From Thalassococcus halodurans (GTDB lineage: Bacteria > Pseudomonadota > Alphaproteobacteria > Rhodobacterales > Rhodobacteraceae): DNA of 64,000 bases. The position numbers and the translations under genes are program-made. The first letter of the stretch is position 1. Every line of letters begins with the position of its first letter. The stretch covers positions 124,001 through 188,000 of the forward strand of contig NZ_FNUZ01000007.1 of assembly GCF_900108225.1 (NCBI RefSeq), given 5' to 3'. The notes under the pieces are model-generated. The model saw only the letters and a list, made by a program, of their open reading frames with translations, had not been told where the DNA came from and made no database searches. Below, in pieces: positions 28,490 through 37,173 of this stretch.

Positions 28490-29000
28490 CGCGCATCTCC
28501 TCGCCTGTTTTCAGGAACAGGATGTCTTTCGCCAGTTCAGACAGGCTTTGCAGCAGCATCAGAACAATGCCGAACACCATCGTCACCTTGATCGGCCACA
28601 GATACGGGCGCCACGCGGTCGGGCTGCGTTCGCCGCCGTACTGGAAGGAATACATGGTTGAATCGATCCCGCCCCACAGCAGGACGCCTAGGTAGGCGAT
28701 CAGGAACAGCACCGTGATACAGTCCATCTGCGCCTTTTTCTGCGGGGTGAATTCGCCATAGAACAAATCCATCCGCACATTTGCGCCCATCTGCATCGCG
28801 TAGGGCCCGCCAAGGATGTAGTAGCCCACCATCACGAACTGGGCCATTTCCAGCGTCCAGAGCGACGGGGTGAAGAACGCCTTACTGATCGACGACCACA
28901 GAAGAATGCCCATCAGAACGAACAGCCCGTACATGACGAACCGCCCGATGGTGCGGTTAAACCGGTCAACGATGCGGATGTATGACCGCAGAAATTTCAT
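28479..29000 (-). CDS. dctQ: TRAP transporter small permease DctQ, GS operon
   Basis: 173 residues with four hydrophobic segments and a charged N-terminus. Overlaps dctM by 11 bases and the hydrolase gene by four, consistent with one transcript. Confidence 0.9.
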   Translation of the reverse strand: MKFLRSYIRIVDRFNRTIGRFVMYGLFVLMGILLWSSISKAFFTPSLWTLEMAQFVMVGYYILGGPYAMQMGANVRMDLFYGEFTPQKKAQMDCITVLFLIAYLGVLLWGGIDSTMYSFQYGGERSPTAWRPYLWPIKVTMVFGIVLMLLQSLSELAKDILFLKTGEEMRDAV

Positions 29001-29773
29001 CCCGCCTGCCCCTCTGTTTCGGTGATCTGCGCCACGGCTTTGGTTAGCACCTCTTGCAGATGCGCGGCGACGCTGGCGGCGTTTTTCGAGGTGTCGATCA
29101 GGTCATTTCGAACCTCGATCATCACATTCTCGCGCCCCTGACTGTCGCCATGCAGAACCAAGGTGTGGGTCACACCATCCTTGGGCGCGTAGGGTTCGTT
29201 CAGGGCCGCCTTGAACTGCCCTGCCCCCTGCTCGGCCGTCAATGCGGACTCGGCCAGCGCGGGACGGCTGTCGAACAGATAGCCGATGTCCAGATCCCGC
29301 CGAACGCCGTTATAGACGGGCGTAAAGCTGTGCACGGTGACAAGGATGGGCGGACGCGCCATGGCCTGCTCTTGTGCAAACAGGATGTTCGCCACCGCTG
29401 CATGGAATGGCTGATGGATCAGGTCATAGCGGCGCTGACGTTCCTCATTCGACAGGCCCACATTCCCTGGCACGTCGTAGATTTCGCTTTTGGCAGGGAT
29501 CGCACCAGCGGACTCAAGCGGGCGGTTACAGTCGTAAACCAACCGCGACACTCGGCCCGCGACAAGCGGGGCGCCAAGGCCAGATGACAGGAATTTGGCA
29601 ACATCCAGCGCCCCGATGTCCCATGCCGCATGGGAACTTGCTGCGTCACGGGTTAAACCCAGCCCACCGAATTCTTCGGGAATGAAAGCCGACGCATGTT
29701 CACAGACCAGCACAATCGGGCTCTGCCCAATCGGTCCTGTCACATCGACAGCGATCCAGTCGTCTGTGTCCAT
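28997..29773 (-). CDS. N-formylglutamate amidohydrolase family protein (HutG-like)
   Basis: 258 residues. Family motifs: VLVCEHASAFIPEEFGGLGL (~20-40), LSSGLGAPLVAGRVSRLVYDCNRP (~64-87), VTVHSFTPVYNGVRR (~147-161) and NVMIEVRNDLI (~213). Characterised members hydrolyse N-formylglutamate or related N-acylated amino acids. No histidine (hut) genes are nearby. As first gene of the TRAP/GS/ALDH/ADH operon it may release glutamate from a glutamyl conjugate; this is inference. Confidence 0.85.
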   Translation of the reverse strand: MDTDDWIAVDVTGPIGQSPIVLVCEHASAFIPEEFGGLGLTRDAASSHAAWDIGALDVAKFLSSGLGAPLVAGRVSRLVYDCNRPLESAGAIPAKSEIYDVPGNVGLSNEERQRRYDLIHQPFHAAVANILFAQEQAMARPPILVTVHSFTPVYNGVRRDLDIGYLFDSRPALAESALTAEQGAGQFKAALNEPYAPKDGVTHTLVLHGDSQGRENVMIEVRNDLIDTSKNAASVAAHLQEVLTKAVAQITETEGQAG

Positions 29774-29809
29774 TCGTCTTCAATCCCCTTCGGTGTGTGT
29801 AAACATCAC

Positions 29810-29875
29810 TACAAAAATTCTTGGAGCGTCAAGGAATTTTCTGTATCTTTTTTTACAACGCTCCAAATTTTGTAA
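29810..29875. promoter_or_regulatory. Candidate RpiR operator: long inverted repeat in divergent promoter region
   Basis: TTGGAGCGT at 29821-29829 is exactly inverted as ACGCTCCAA at 29858-29866. Flanks extend the symmetry: TACAAAAATT at 29810 and AAATTTTGTA at 29865. Between the arms is an AT-rich spacer with seven consecutive T. It lies between the HutG-like gene and rpiR, placing it to control both. Confidence 0.5.
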
Positions 29876-29889
29876 CGAATGGAACGAAA

Positions 29890-30753
29890 ATGGACAGGAA
29901 GCGGCTGGTCAAAGACCTGATCAAAGACAAGCAATCGGACCTTACCGCGTCCGAGCGAAAGGTGACCGCCCTGCTTCAGGACGATTCGATGGTTGCCGGT
30001 CTGCAATCCATCACAAAGCTGGCCGAAGACGCCGGTGTGTCCACGCCAACCATCATCCGTCTTGCCCGCAAACTGGGGTTCGAAGGCTTCCCCGATCTAC
30101 AAAACGCTATCCGCGATGAGGTCGCCGCACGGATGCGCGAACCGTTGGCCAAACTGGAAATGGCCGAACGCGCGGACCATCAGGATCACATCGTCAGCCG
30201 CTTTGCCGTCGCCATGGCGCACAACATCAACCGCACCATCGACCGGCTTGACCTGGCCGAGTTCGACGAGGTCGCGGCCCTGCTATCCGATCCCGCGCGC
30301 ACCCTGTTTCTATTGGGCGGCCGCATCACCCGTTCGAACGCGCATTACTTCTACAACCACCTGCAAATCATCCGCTCGGGCGTGTCGGCGCTGGATTCAT
30401 CGCCCAGTGTCTGGCCCCAGTCGCTATTGGATATGACCGACCAGTCGGTGCTCATCATCTTCGATATCCGCCGCTATGAAAAAGAACTGGAACGCCTTGC
30501 AGAACTGGCCGTCGAACAGGGCGCAACCATCGTGCTGTTCACCGATCAATGGGGATCGCCCATCGAAAAACACGCACGCTACAGCTTCCGCGCGATGGTC
30601 GAGGCCCCATCAAGTTGGGACTCGACCCTAGCCATCAACTTCCTGATCGAAGCGATGGTGGCAGACATCCAAAGCCTACGGTCCGACTCCAGTTCAGAGC
30701 GTATTTCTGCGTTGGAAAAGATGTTGGGCCAAAGCCGGATATTTCGATCTTGA
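29890..30753 (+). CDS. RpiR/MurR-family transcriptional regulator
   Basis: 287 residues. An N-terminal HTH_6 domain (residues ~1-77, ASERKVTALLQDDSMVAGL; VSTPTIIRLARKLGFEGFPDLQNAI) precedes a SIS domain (about 125-260, TLFLLGGRITRSNAHYFYNHLQ; SVLIIFDIRRYEKELERLAELA). The ATG at 29890 is chosen because the upstream in-frame ATG has no ribosome site and falls inside the operator. It is divergent from the TRAP/GS operon and probably its repressor. Confidence 0.9.
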   Translation: MDRKRLVKDLIKDKQSDLTASERKVTALLQDDSMVAGLQSITKLAEDAGVSTPTIIRLARKLGFEGFPDLQNAIRDEVAARMREPLAKLEMAERADHQDHIVSRFAVAMAHNINRTIDRLDLAEFDEVAALLSDPARTLFLLGGRITRSNAHYFYNHLQIIRSGVSALDSSPSVWPQSLLDMTDQSVLIIFDIRRYEKELERLAELAVEQGATIVLFTDQWGSPIEKHARYSFRAMVEAPSSWDSTLAINFLIEAMVADIQSLRSDSSSERISALEKMLGQSRIFRS

Positions 30754-30772
30754 CCAAATTTGTCCAATTTTT

Positions 30773-31855
30773 TTAGAATGGAATAAAACTATTGGGATCA
30801 TCCCAATTTTGAAACTCTAAGATATTATCCGAACGCTTTATTATCGTTCTTTTGCCCAGCTTTCTACGCCAATAATTATCCGCGGAAATTTCTTTCGACT
30901 CCAAAACGTCACTATCATCAGAAAAATGCTTGGAGCCACTCCACTCTATAACAAATTTACGACCTTTGAACTTTTCTTTTATAATCCGATTTAAATGGTC
31001 ATCAAATCCACCATATCCAAACAAGATAACCTCATCAGCCTCACCAAGAGCCTTGCTAAACATTTTCCAATAAAGTCTTAGAACCTCCGATCTCTCAATT
31101 AGAAAAGGCTTCAGTGCACCATCGGACAAAATAATATGTCGTGCGCTTTTTGGATCATGCCCATTTACTTTGTGCCTTTTTAGTTTCCTAGGCGCATTAC
31201 GCCTGTCGACGATAAGAGGGCTACCATGTAAATGGAGATAATAACCGAAGTCTTCTCCCGTCTCCCTGTCGAAATTAGCTTCATCAAAGCCTGTCTTTCG
31301 ATAACCATCATTAAGGCAAGTTCTACTCGAATATCGATGACAAATTCTGTAAGATTTACCATCAACTTCTTGGTCGTCATTAAATTCTGAATAAAATAAA
31401 GTGTCGTAATTCAGCGTTGCAAAATGAGATCTTGTATCGTTCAAAAATGGTATTAAATCATCTATAAATTTCCGAAATCTGAGATCATCCTGAAACTCTT
31501 CTGAGTTACAATTTAAAGTACGTGCAACATTGTAAATATATTTCGCAATTACTTTTTGATATTGCATTGCCGGAGAGGTAAACTAATCAGTTAGCTTGTT
31601 TTCGTCAACGGAATTACTAATCAGCTCATGCCCAAGTTGCGCAATCTGCGCATTCATCAGCTGTGATTCTTGCGTTGGTCCTTCTTCGCTATTTACTCCC
31701 TTTAGGCAGTGAGCAATTAGTTCACGCTCGGCCTTATCTGAGTCTGAGCAACAAAAGTTTTCCCAAACAGCAGGCATGACACTTTTCAGGTCAAATTTTT
31801 CAGGACAAAGTGCCATTCCAACACCATTGCCAATAACTATCAGTTTTCTCTTCAT
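30773..31855 (-). pseudogene. SIR2/AbiH-like defence-type protein interrupted by one in-frame amber codon
   Basis: Two stretches in the same frame, 31855-31586 and 31567-30773, are separated by a single TAG at 31583-31585 plus five sense codons. Without it the product would have about 360 residues. Conserved features span both parts: KLIVIGNGVGMAL near the N-terminus (nucleotide-binding-like), FATLNYDTLFYSEF, YYLHLHGSPLI, HIILSDGALKPFL and VILFGYGGFDDHLNRII. Together these recall SIR2-like/DUF4917/AbiH proteins of anti-phage systems. No ribosome site precedes the ATG at 31567, which argues for a broken gene rather than two. The stretch is strikingly AT-rich against its neighbours, so recent horizontal acquisition is likely. 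Readthrough or two functional pieces cannot be excluded. Confidence 0.65.
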
Positions 31856-31929
31856 TTTTTCTCTACACGACTGACGTGCCACCTATACGTGTATAGCTTT
31901 TCTTTGTGAAGAGACCTTCATCCAAAAAG

Positions 31930-33336
31930 TCAAAGTGTCAGCCACGGCGTATTCCCGCTGTCCTCTAGCGACCACTGTGCTTCCCAAAGTCCATTCAACC
32001 GCCGAAAATTCAGGTAATTCCGTTCGGCGGAATAGTTGTGGTGCTGACCGGGCAAGGGCGCGATCTTGATTGGATGGCCCGCCAAAGGTGCCTCACCCAG
32101 CCGTGCGAAGGTCCCCAGTGACAGGGCGTAAAGCTTGGGTGGTGCAGGATGCGAAATGCCCGAGGCCACCAGCTGCTGGACACCGCCCTTGGGGCTATCC
32201 ATGACGGCACGGGTCGCCAGATGGATTTCGCCCGAAACGGCCGTCACCGTCGCGCCCTGATCCTCAAGGTTCAGGACCGTCTGCAACATCCTCTGCCATT
32301 CCACCCGATGGGCACGGCTTTGCCACTGGTCACGCAGGTCGTCATGGTATTTTTTCACGATATGGAAGGTGTTGAAAATCCACTCCAGCACCGACAAACG
32401 CGGCCCAAGAAGCGGAACAGAGGACACAAGGATCACCCGTTCCTGCACGTCTTGCGTAGCACTCTCCATCGCCGCCCAGCCATTTTCGCCCATGATCCGG
32501 TCGCGCGTGCGCTCGGATCGCAGATCAGGCGCGATGATGCTGACGCCGGGCAGATCATAGCGCCATGCCAAAGACCGCCCCGTCTGATCCAGAAACAGCT
32601 GCGGTACATCCGCATCGGTCGCGGCGTGTTGGAACAGCAAAAACGCCTCACGCGCAGCGCGGAACAGGGTTTGCGCGATGGGATGATCGACGATTTCGGG
32701 TTTCAACGACCCCCAGCCATCGCAAATGTCATGATCGTCCCACATCATCAGCGACGGCGTCCGCGCCATCACGCGGGCAAAAGGTGCCGCGCTATAAACC
32801 TGCCCGTAGCGGTGCAGATAAGCCGCGCGCAATGACTGGAACAGGTCTTCAAGCTCTGCTTCGGTGAAATCATCGCTCAGATCGTCAGGCCAGTGGCGGG
32901 TCAGTTTATGTGCGTTCGTCACCTCGTCGGCGTAAACCTGATCCCCACCGTGCAGCATCAGATGATAGGGCGTCGCATCGGCTCGCGCCGCAAGATCGTT
33001 CCACATCAGGTTGCGTTCTTCGGGATCACGTTCCAGATCACCGTTTTCCTGCCCGTTACACGACACAAAACCGATGTTCAGATCCCCGTCATACCGGGTA
33101 TCGACCGGAAACGTCTGTTCGCCATAGGCGTATTCGGCCACCTGCCCCACTGGCAGGGCAAAATCGAACCGCCAGATCACATGCCCGTCGATTTCCGCCA
33201 AGCGTTTGGGATCAACAGGCATGTTCCCGACCGAAAAGCCCAACGGCGGGTTTTCTGACCGTAATGACATCACCGCAGCCAATGACACATTGTCGCTGTC
33301 TGTGCCGCGCCAGATCAAAATCGGTCCGAATTCCAC
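31930..33336 (-). CDS. PhoD-like phosphoesterase (alkaline phosphatase D family)
   Basis: 468 residues. Metallophosphatase motifs: IGFVSCNGQEN (~88), LMLHGGDQVYADEV (~125-138), LMMWDDHDICDGWGS (~196-210), VSGEIHLATRAV (~378-389). No signal peptide is evident, so it is probably cytoplasmic, as for the fungal/bacterial PhoD-like subgroup. Substrate unknown. It stands alone between the AT-rich SIR2-like remnant and a divergent TetR gene. Confidence 0.85.
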   Translation of the reverse strand: MEFGPILIWRGTDSDNVSLAAVMSLRSENPPLGFSVGNMPVDPKRLAEIDGHVIWRFDFALPVGQVAEYAYGEQTFPVDTRYDGDLNIGFVSCNGQENGDLERDPEERNLMWNDLAARADATPYHLMLHGGDQVYADEVTNAHKLTRHWPDDLSDDFTEAELEDLFQSLRAAYLHRYGQVYSAAPFARVMARTPSLMMWDDHDICDGWGSLKPEIVDHPIAQTLFRAAREAFLLFQHAATDADVPQLFLDQTGRSLAWRYDLPGVSIIAPDLRSERTRDRIMGENGWAAMESATQDVQERVILVSSVPLLGPRLSVLEWIFNTFHIVKKYHDDLRDQWQSRAHRVEWQRMLQTVLNLEDQGATVTAVSGEIHLATRAVMDSPKGGVQQLVASGISHPAPPKLYALSLGTFARLGEAPLAGHPIKIAPLPGQHHNYSAERNYLNFRRLNGLWEAQWSLEDSGNTPWLTL

Positions 33337-33537
33337 ACCAAAGCCCTTTTATCATTGCCTGTTTTTGCATTTGGGAACGATTTGCCGCAAAAACCAGTCA
33401 GCAGATCGAATTTGCTGACTTATAGGCCCTTTGTGCTAGGTACAAACCCACGTAGAAAGGTTTATCAACGGTTTTATGACGCGAACGTACCGGTTTTTGA
33501 AAAGATCAGTAGTGCCCAACACGAAAGCACACACAGC

Positions 33538-34170
33538 ATGACAACCATGGCAGCGAACAAACCCCGCCGCGGTCGTCCTCCGGTGTGCGATCCGGCGGAC
33601 CGTCGCGATCAGATCCTTGATGCAATGCAGGCTGTGTACAATCAGGACGGCATGGCCGGACTGACGATGTCCGCCGTTGCCAAAGCGGCCGGCATGTCGA
33701 AACGCACGCTTTATACCGTGTTCGAAGACCGCGCCGATATGCTCGAGGCTTATACCGAACGCCGCGTGAACAGGATCGTCAGCAACCTGACGCCCGCAGA
33801 AACCGAATTGCCCTTGGCCGAACGTCTGCGCCTGTTGTTAACGCCCGACGAAAGCAGCCTGTCGCTGCCCATCGCGATCTTGCGCACCATCATCATCGAC
33901 GCCGTCGACCAGCCCGAAATGGCCGAGCGTATCTTTTCCCGCTCGCTTCCCGTGATCCGGACCCGCATCAAGGCCGAACTGGACCGCGCCAACGAACGCG
34001 GCGAGGCGCAGATCGACGACACGCAACAAATGGCCGAACTGCTGGCAGATATGGTGCGCCCGTCGCCTATGGATGCGCTGATCCTGCAGAAAAACCGCGA
34101 CCCGTCGGAAATCATGGCGCGGTTTGAGCTGGGTCTGGATATTTTCCTGAAGGGACTGAACCTGAAATAG
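33538..34170 (+). CDS. TetR-family transcriptional regulator
   Basis: 210 residues. Basic start (NKPRRGRPP), then a TetR_N helix-turn-helix (about 20-65, DGMAGLTMSAVAKAAGMSKRTLYTVFEDRADML). The C-terminal ligand domain is of the AefR-like type and ends LELGLDIFLKGL. The ATG at 33538 is chosen; one at 33547 is equally possible. Divergent from the PhoD-like gene and convergent with the AglD-like gene. Target unknown. Confidence 0.87.
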   Translation: MTTMAANKPRRGRPPVCDPADRRDQILDAMQAVYNQDGMAGLTMSAVAKAAGMSKRTLYTVFEDRADMLEAYTERRVNRIVSNLTPAETELPLAERLRLLLTPDESSLSLPIAILRTIIIDAVDQPEMAERIFSRSLPVIRTRIKAELDRANERGEAQIDDTQQMAELLADMVRPSPMDALILQKNRDPSEIMARFELGLDIFLKGLNLK

Positions 34171-34172
34171 GC

Positions 34173-35102
34173 CTAGTGCTTGCGCTTCAGGATCGCGATC
34201 ACACCGGGAAGAACGGCGGCCAGAAACACCAGACCAAAGGCGATCGACGCGGCCAATCCTGCGGACGCAGTCGCGCCTGTGATCGGGAAGAGCGCCGCCG
34301 CCACCCCTTCGCGCACGCCCCAGCCCGACACCGTCACCGGCACCAGCATCATAAACAAGATCAACGGCACCAACCCGAAGGTCGCCGCCATTGGAAGCTC
34401 GGTCCCCGTCGCCAGGGCGCACAGGTAAAACGCCCCGATATTGCAAAGCGCCGTCAACAGGCTCAGCACCACCTGCACCGGCAATGCCTTGCCCTTTAAC
34501 ATCGACGCAATCACCGCCTGCCACATGCTATCAAGCGCGCGTTTCTGCGGGCCGGGCAACTGCCACCCCAGCCAGAACACCACCGGCAAACCAAGGCTGA
34601 TCAGTACCGCTGGCGTCACGATCGAATTCAACCACAAAGGCCATGACAGCCCCCCTGGCAGGATCGTTGTGATGATGAAGGCCGCAAGGAAGAAAAAGAA
34701 AATACCCGCCTGCTGTGCAGCGCGTTCGAAAAACACTGCCTGCCCCGCTTTGACCAGCCCCGCGTGATGACGCGCACGATAGGCGCGGCCCGCGTCGCCG
34801 ATCATCCCACCGGGCAGCGACTGGTTGATAAACTGGCTCAGGTAATATTCCGACACGGCGGTTTTCCACGTGAACCGCTGGCCCAGCTTGAAAGCGATCA
34901 GCTTCCACCGCACCGCAGACAACACCGTTTGCAGCCCCATGATCAGCCACGCCAAGGCCAAAAGCCCCAGATCAGCGCGGCGCAGGATGCGCATTGCTTC
35001 GGCCCCGTCGACAGCATGGAACAGAATGAACAGCAGGCCGAAACTGACGGCCAATTGCACAATCCGCATCTGAGCGCGCGTGAGGCGCGGAAGCCATGCC
35101 AT
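34173..35102 (-). CDS. Lysylphosphatidylglycerol synthase TM region / AglD-like membrane protein
   Basis: 309 residues with about eight hydrophobic segments. Contains the family motifs SEYYLSQFINQSLPGGMIGDAGRAYRA (about 83-110) and LVPVTVSGWGVREGVAAALF near the C-terminus. It lacks the soluble aminoacyl-transferase domain of MprF, so it resembles flippase-type members. It is divergent from a CDP-alcohol phosphatidyltransferase, which suggests a shared lipid role. Confidence 0.82.
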   Translation of the reverse strand: MAWLPRLTRAQMRIVQLAVSFGLLFILFHAVDGAEAMRILRRADLGLLALAWLIMGLQTVLSAVRWKLIAFKLGQRFTWKTAVSEYYLSQFINQSLPGGMIGDAGRAYRARHHAGLVKAGQAVFFERAAQQAGIFFFFLAAFIITTILPGGLSWPLWLNSIVTPAVLISLGLPVVFWLGWQLPGPQKRALDSMWQAVIASMLKGKALPVQVVLSLLTALCNIGAFYLCALATGTELPMAATFGLVPLILFMMLVPVTVSGWGVREGVAAALFPITGATASAGLAASIAFGLVFLAAVLPGVIAILKRKH

Positions 35103-35325
35103 TCTGGAGTGTGCCTTTTCCGTCCCTTTGGTCGTCCCGCATATACGGGCCTGCAAAGCCATGAGCAACACGAACCAAAGACTGCCGGAACATGCCCGCC
35201 CCCCTTGCCAAGTCAGCAAATCGCCCAACCTCTTATAATCGCAGGGTGTTCACGTTCTCGTATGAAGAATTGCAACAAACGACATCCTTGTGTCTTTATG
35301 CCCGAAACCGTCCCAGAGACCCCGA

Positions 35326-35937
35326 ATGCTTGACGCCCGCGCCCGCCAGATCATCGACCCGCCGCTGAATGCCCTTGGCCGCACTTTGGCCAGAACCGGC
35401 GTCAGTGCAAACGCCGTCACGCTGATCGGCTTGGTGCTTGGCCTGCTATCTGCTGTCATGATCGCCCAAGGCGCGCCGCTTGCCGCGCTGATCCCCCTTC
35501 TGGCCAGCCGTCTGGCCGACGGGCTGGACGGGGCCATTGCGCGGGCCACGCATAAAACCGACTTTGGCGGTTACCTCGATATCGCCAGCGATTTCCTGTT
35601 CTACGGCGCGGTGCCTGTGGGCTTTGTGGTGTTGAACCCCACCGACAATGCCATTGCGGGCGCGGTCTTGCTGTTGTCGTTCTACTTCAACGCCGCAAGT
35701 TTTCTGGGCTTTGCGATCCTTGCTGAAAAACGCGGGATGGAGACATCGGCCCAAGGATCGAAATCGCTTTATTATTCGAATGGCCTGCTGGAAGGGACAG
35801 AAACCATCCTGTTCTTTGTGGCCCTTTGCCTGATGCCATGGGCCTTTGCCCCCTTGGCATGGGTCTTTGCCATTCTCTGCTTTGCCACCGCAGCGCTGCG
35901 CATCTGGGCCGCGCGCGAGATTTTCCAAGACGTTTAA
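35326..35937 (+). CDS. CDP-alcohol phosphatidyltransferase family protein
   Basis: 203 residues, membrane embedded. The catalytic signature DGx2ARx7Gx3Dx3D is complete (DGAIARATHKTDFGGYLD then IASD, around residues 67-88). It transfers a phosphatidyl or related group from a CDP-activated donor to an alcohol; the acceptor cannot be told. Nine bases upstream of the ABC binding-protein gene, so possibly cotranscribed with ynjBCD-like genes. Confidence 0.88.
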   Translation: MLDARARQIIDPPLNALGRTLARTGVSANAVTLIGLVLGLLSAVMIAQGAPLAALIPLLASRLADGLDGAIARATHKTDFGGYLDIASDFLFYGAVPVGFVVLNPTDNAIAGAVLLLSFYFNAASFLGFAILAEKRGMETSAQGSKSLYYSNGLLEGTETILFFVALCLMPWAFAPLAWVFAILCFATAALRIWAAREIFQDV

Positions 35938-35946
35938 GGAGTGCTT

Positions 35947-37158
35947 ATGAAAACCCTTCTGACCGCCCTGCCCCTGCTGGCCACGCTTGGCCTGCCGATG
36001 GCGGCGCTTGCCGAAACCGATCCCGCCGACTGGGACGCCGTCACCAGCGCCGCCAAGGGCCAGACCGTTTATTGGTACGCATGGGGCGGCTCGACCGCCA
36101 CAAACGATTTCATCGCATGGGTCGGTGATCGAGTGTCCGAAGATTACGGCGTGACCCTGGAACATGTGAAACTGACCGACACCGCAGATGCGGTCACCCG
36201 CGTTCTGACTGAAAAGCAGGCCGGTCAGGATGACGACAGCGCCGTCGATATGATCTGGATTAACGGTGCCAACTTTGCCTCGATGAAAGAGGCCGATCTG
36301 CTGTTCGGTCCCTTCGCCGAAGATCTGCCCAACTGGCAGTACGTCGATGTGGACGGCAAAACCGTTCAGACCGATTTCACTGTTCCGGTCGAAGGCTACG
36401 AAAGCCCTTGGGCCATGGCGCAGGTGGTGTTCATGTACGACACCGCCGACATGGACGCGACCCTACCCACGGCCGAGGCGATGCTGGAATGGGCGCAGGC
36501 CAATCCCGGTCGTTTCACCTACCCCCAGCCGCCGGATTTCCTTGGCGCGACGTTCCTGAAACAGGTTCTGATCGAACTGACCGATGACAACGACGTTCTG
36601 GCCAAACCGGTGGACGAGGCCAACTTTGCCGCCGTCACCGCCCCGCTTTGGGACTATCTGGATGCGTTGACGCCCGTCCTTTGGCGTCAGGGTCAGGCCT
36701 ATCCGGCAACAGGCCCTGCGCAGTTGCAGCTGATGGCCGATAACGAGATCGATCTGGCGATTTCCTTCAGCCCGGGCGAAGCATCGACGGCCATCGCCAA
36801 CAACCAACTGCCCGACACCGTGCGCACTTTTGTTCTAGAGGCCGGCACATTGGGCAACGCATCCTTCGTAGCCGTTCCCTATAACTCCGGCTCCAAAGAA
36901 GGCGCGATGGTTGTCGCCAACTTCCTGATGTCGCCCGAGGCACAGCTTCGCGCGCAAGACCCGAGCATCCTTGGCTACGGCACCGTTCTGGACATGTCCA
37001 AACTGTCCGAGGATGAGCGCACCGCCTTTGCCAACCTTGATCTGGGCATCGCCACGCTCAGCCCTGCCGAGCTTGGCACGGTCCAACCCGAACCCCACGG
37101 GTCGTGGATGACGCGCATCACGCAGGAATGGACCGAACGCTACGGCGCGGGCCAGTAA
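35947..37158 (+). CDS. ABC transporter substrate-binding protein, YnjB-like
   Basis: 403 residues with a Sec signal peptide (MKTLLTALPLLATLGL...ALA). The start at 35947 follows AAGGAG. Motifs such as VYWYAWGGSTATNDFIAWVGDRV (~40-60) and IDLAISFSPGEASTAI match the YnjB group of the thiamine/iron/spermidine-type binding proteins. Followed directly by its permease and ATPase. Substrate is uncertain; thiamine-related molecules have been proposed for the family by comparative genomics. Confidence 0.85.
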   Translation: MKTLLTALPLLATLGLPMAALAETDPADWDAVTSAAKGQTVYWYAWGGSTATNDFIAWVGDRVSEDYGVTLEHVKLTDTADAVTRVLTEKQAGQDDDSAVDMIWINGANFASMKEADLLFGPFAEDLPNWQYVDVDGKTVQTDFTVPVEGYESPWAMAQVVFMYDTADMDATLPTAEAMLEWAQANPGRFTYPQPPDFLGATFLKQVLIELTDDNDVLAKPVDEANFAAVTAPLWDYLDALTPVLWRQGQAYPATGPAQLQLMADNEIDLAISFSPGEASTAIANNQLPDTVRTFVLEAGTLGNASFVAVPYNSGSKEGAMVVANFLMSPEAQLRAQDPSILGYGTVLDMSKLSEDERTAFANLDLGIATLSPAELGTVQPEPHGSWMTRITQEWTERYGAGQ

Positions 37159-37173
37159 GCGTGGACCTCTAAC

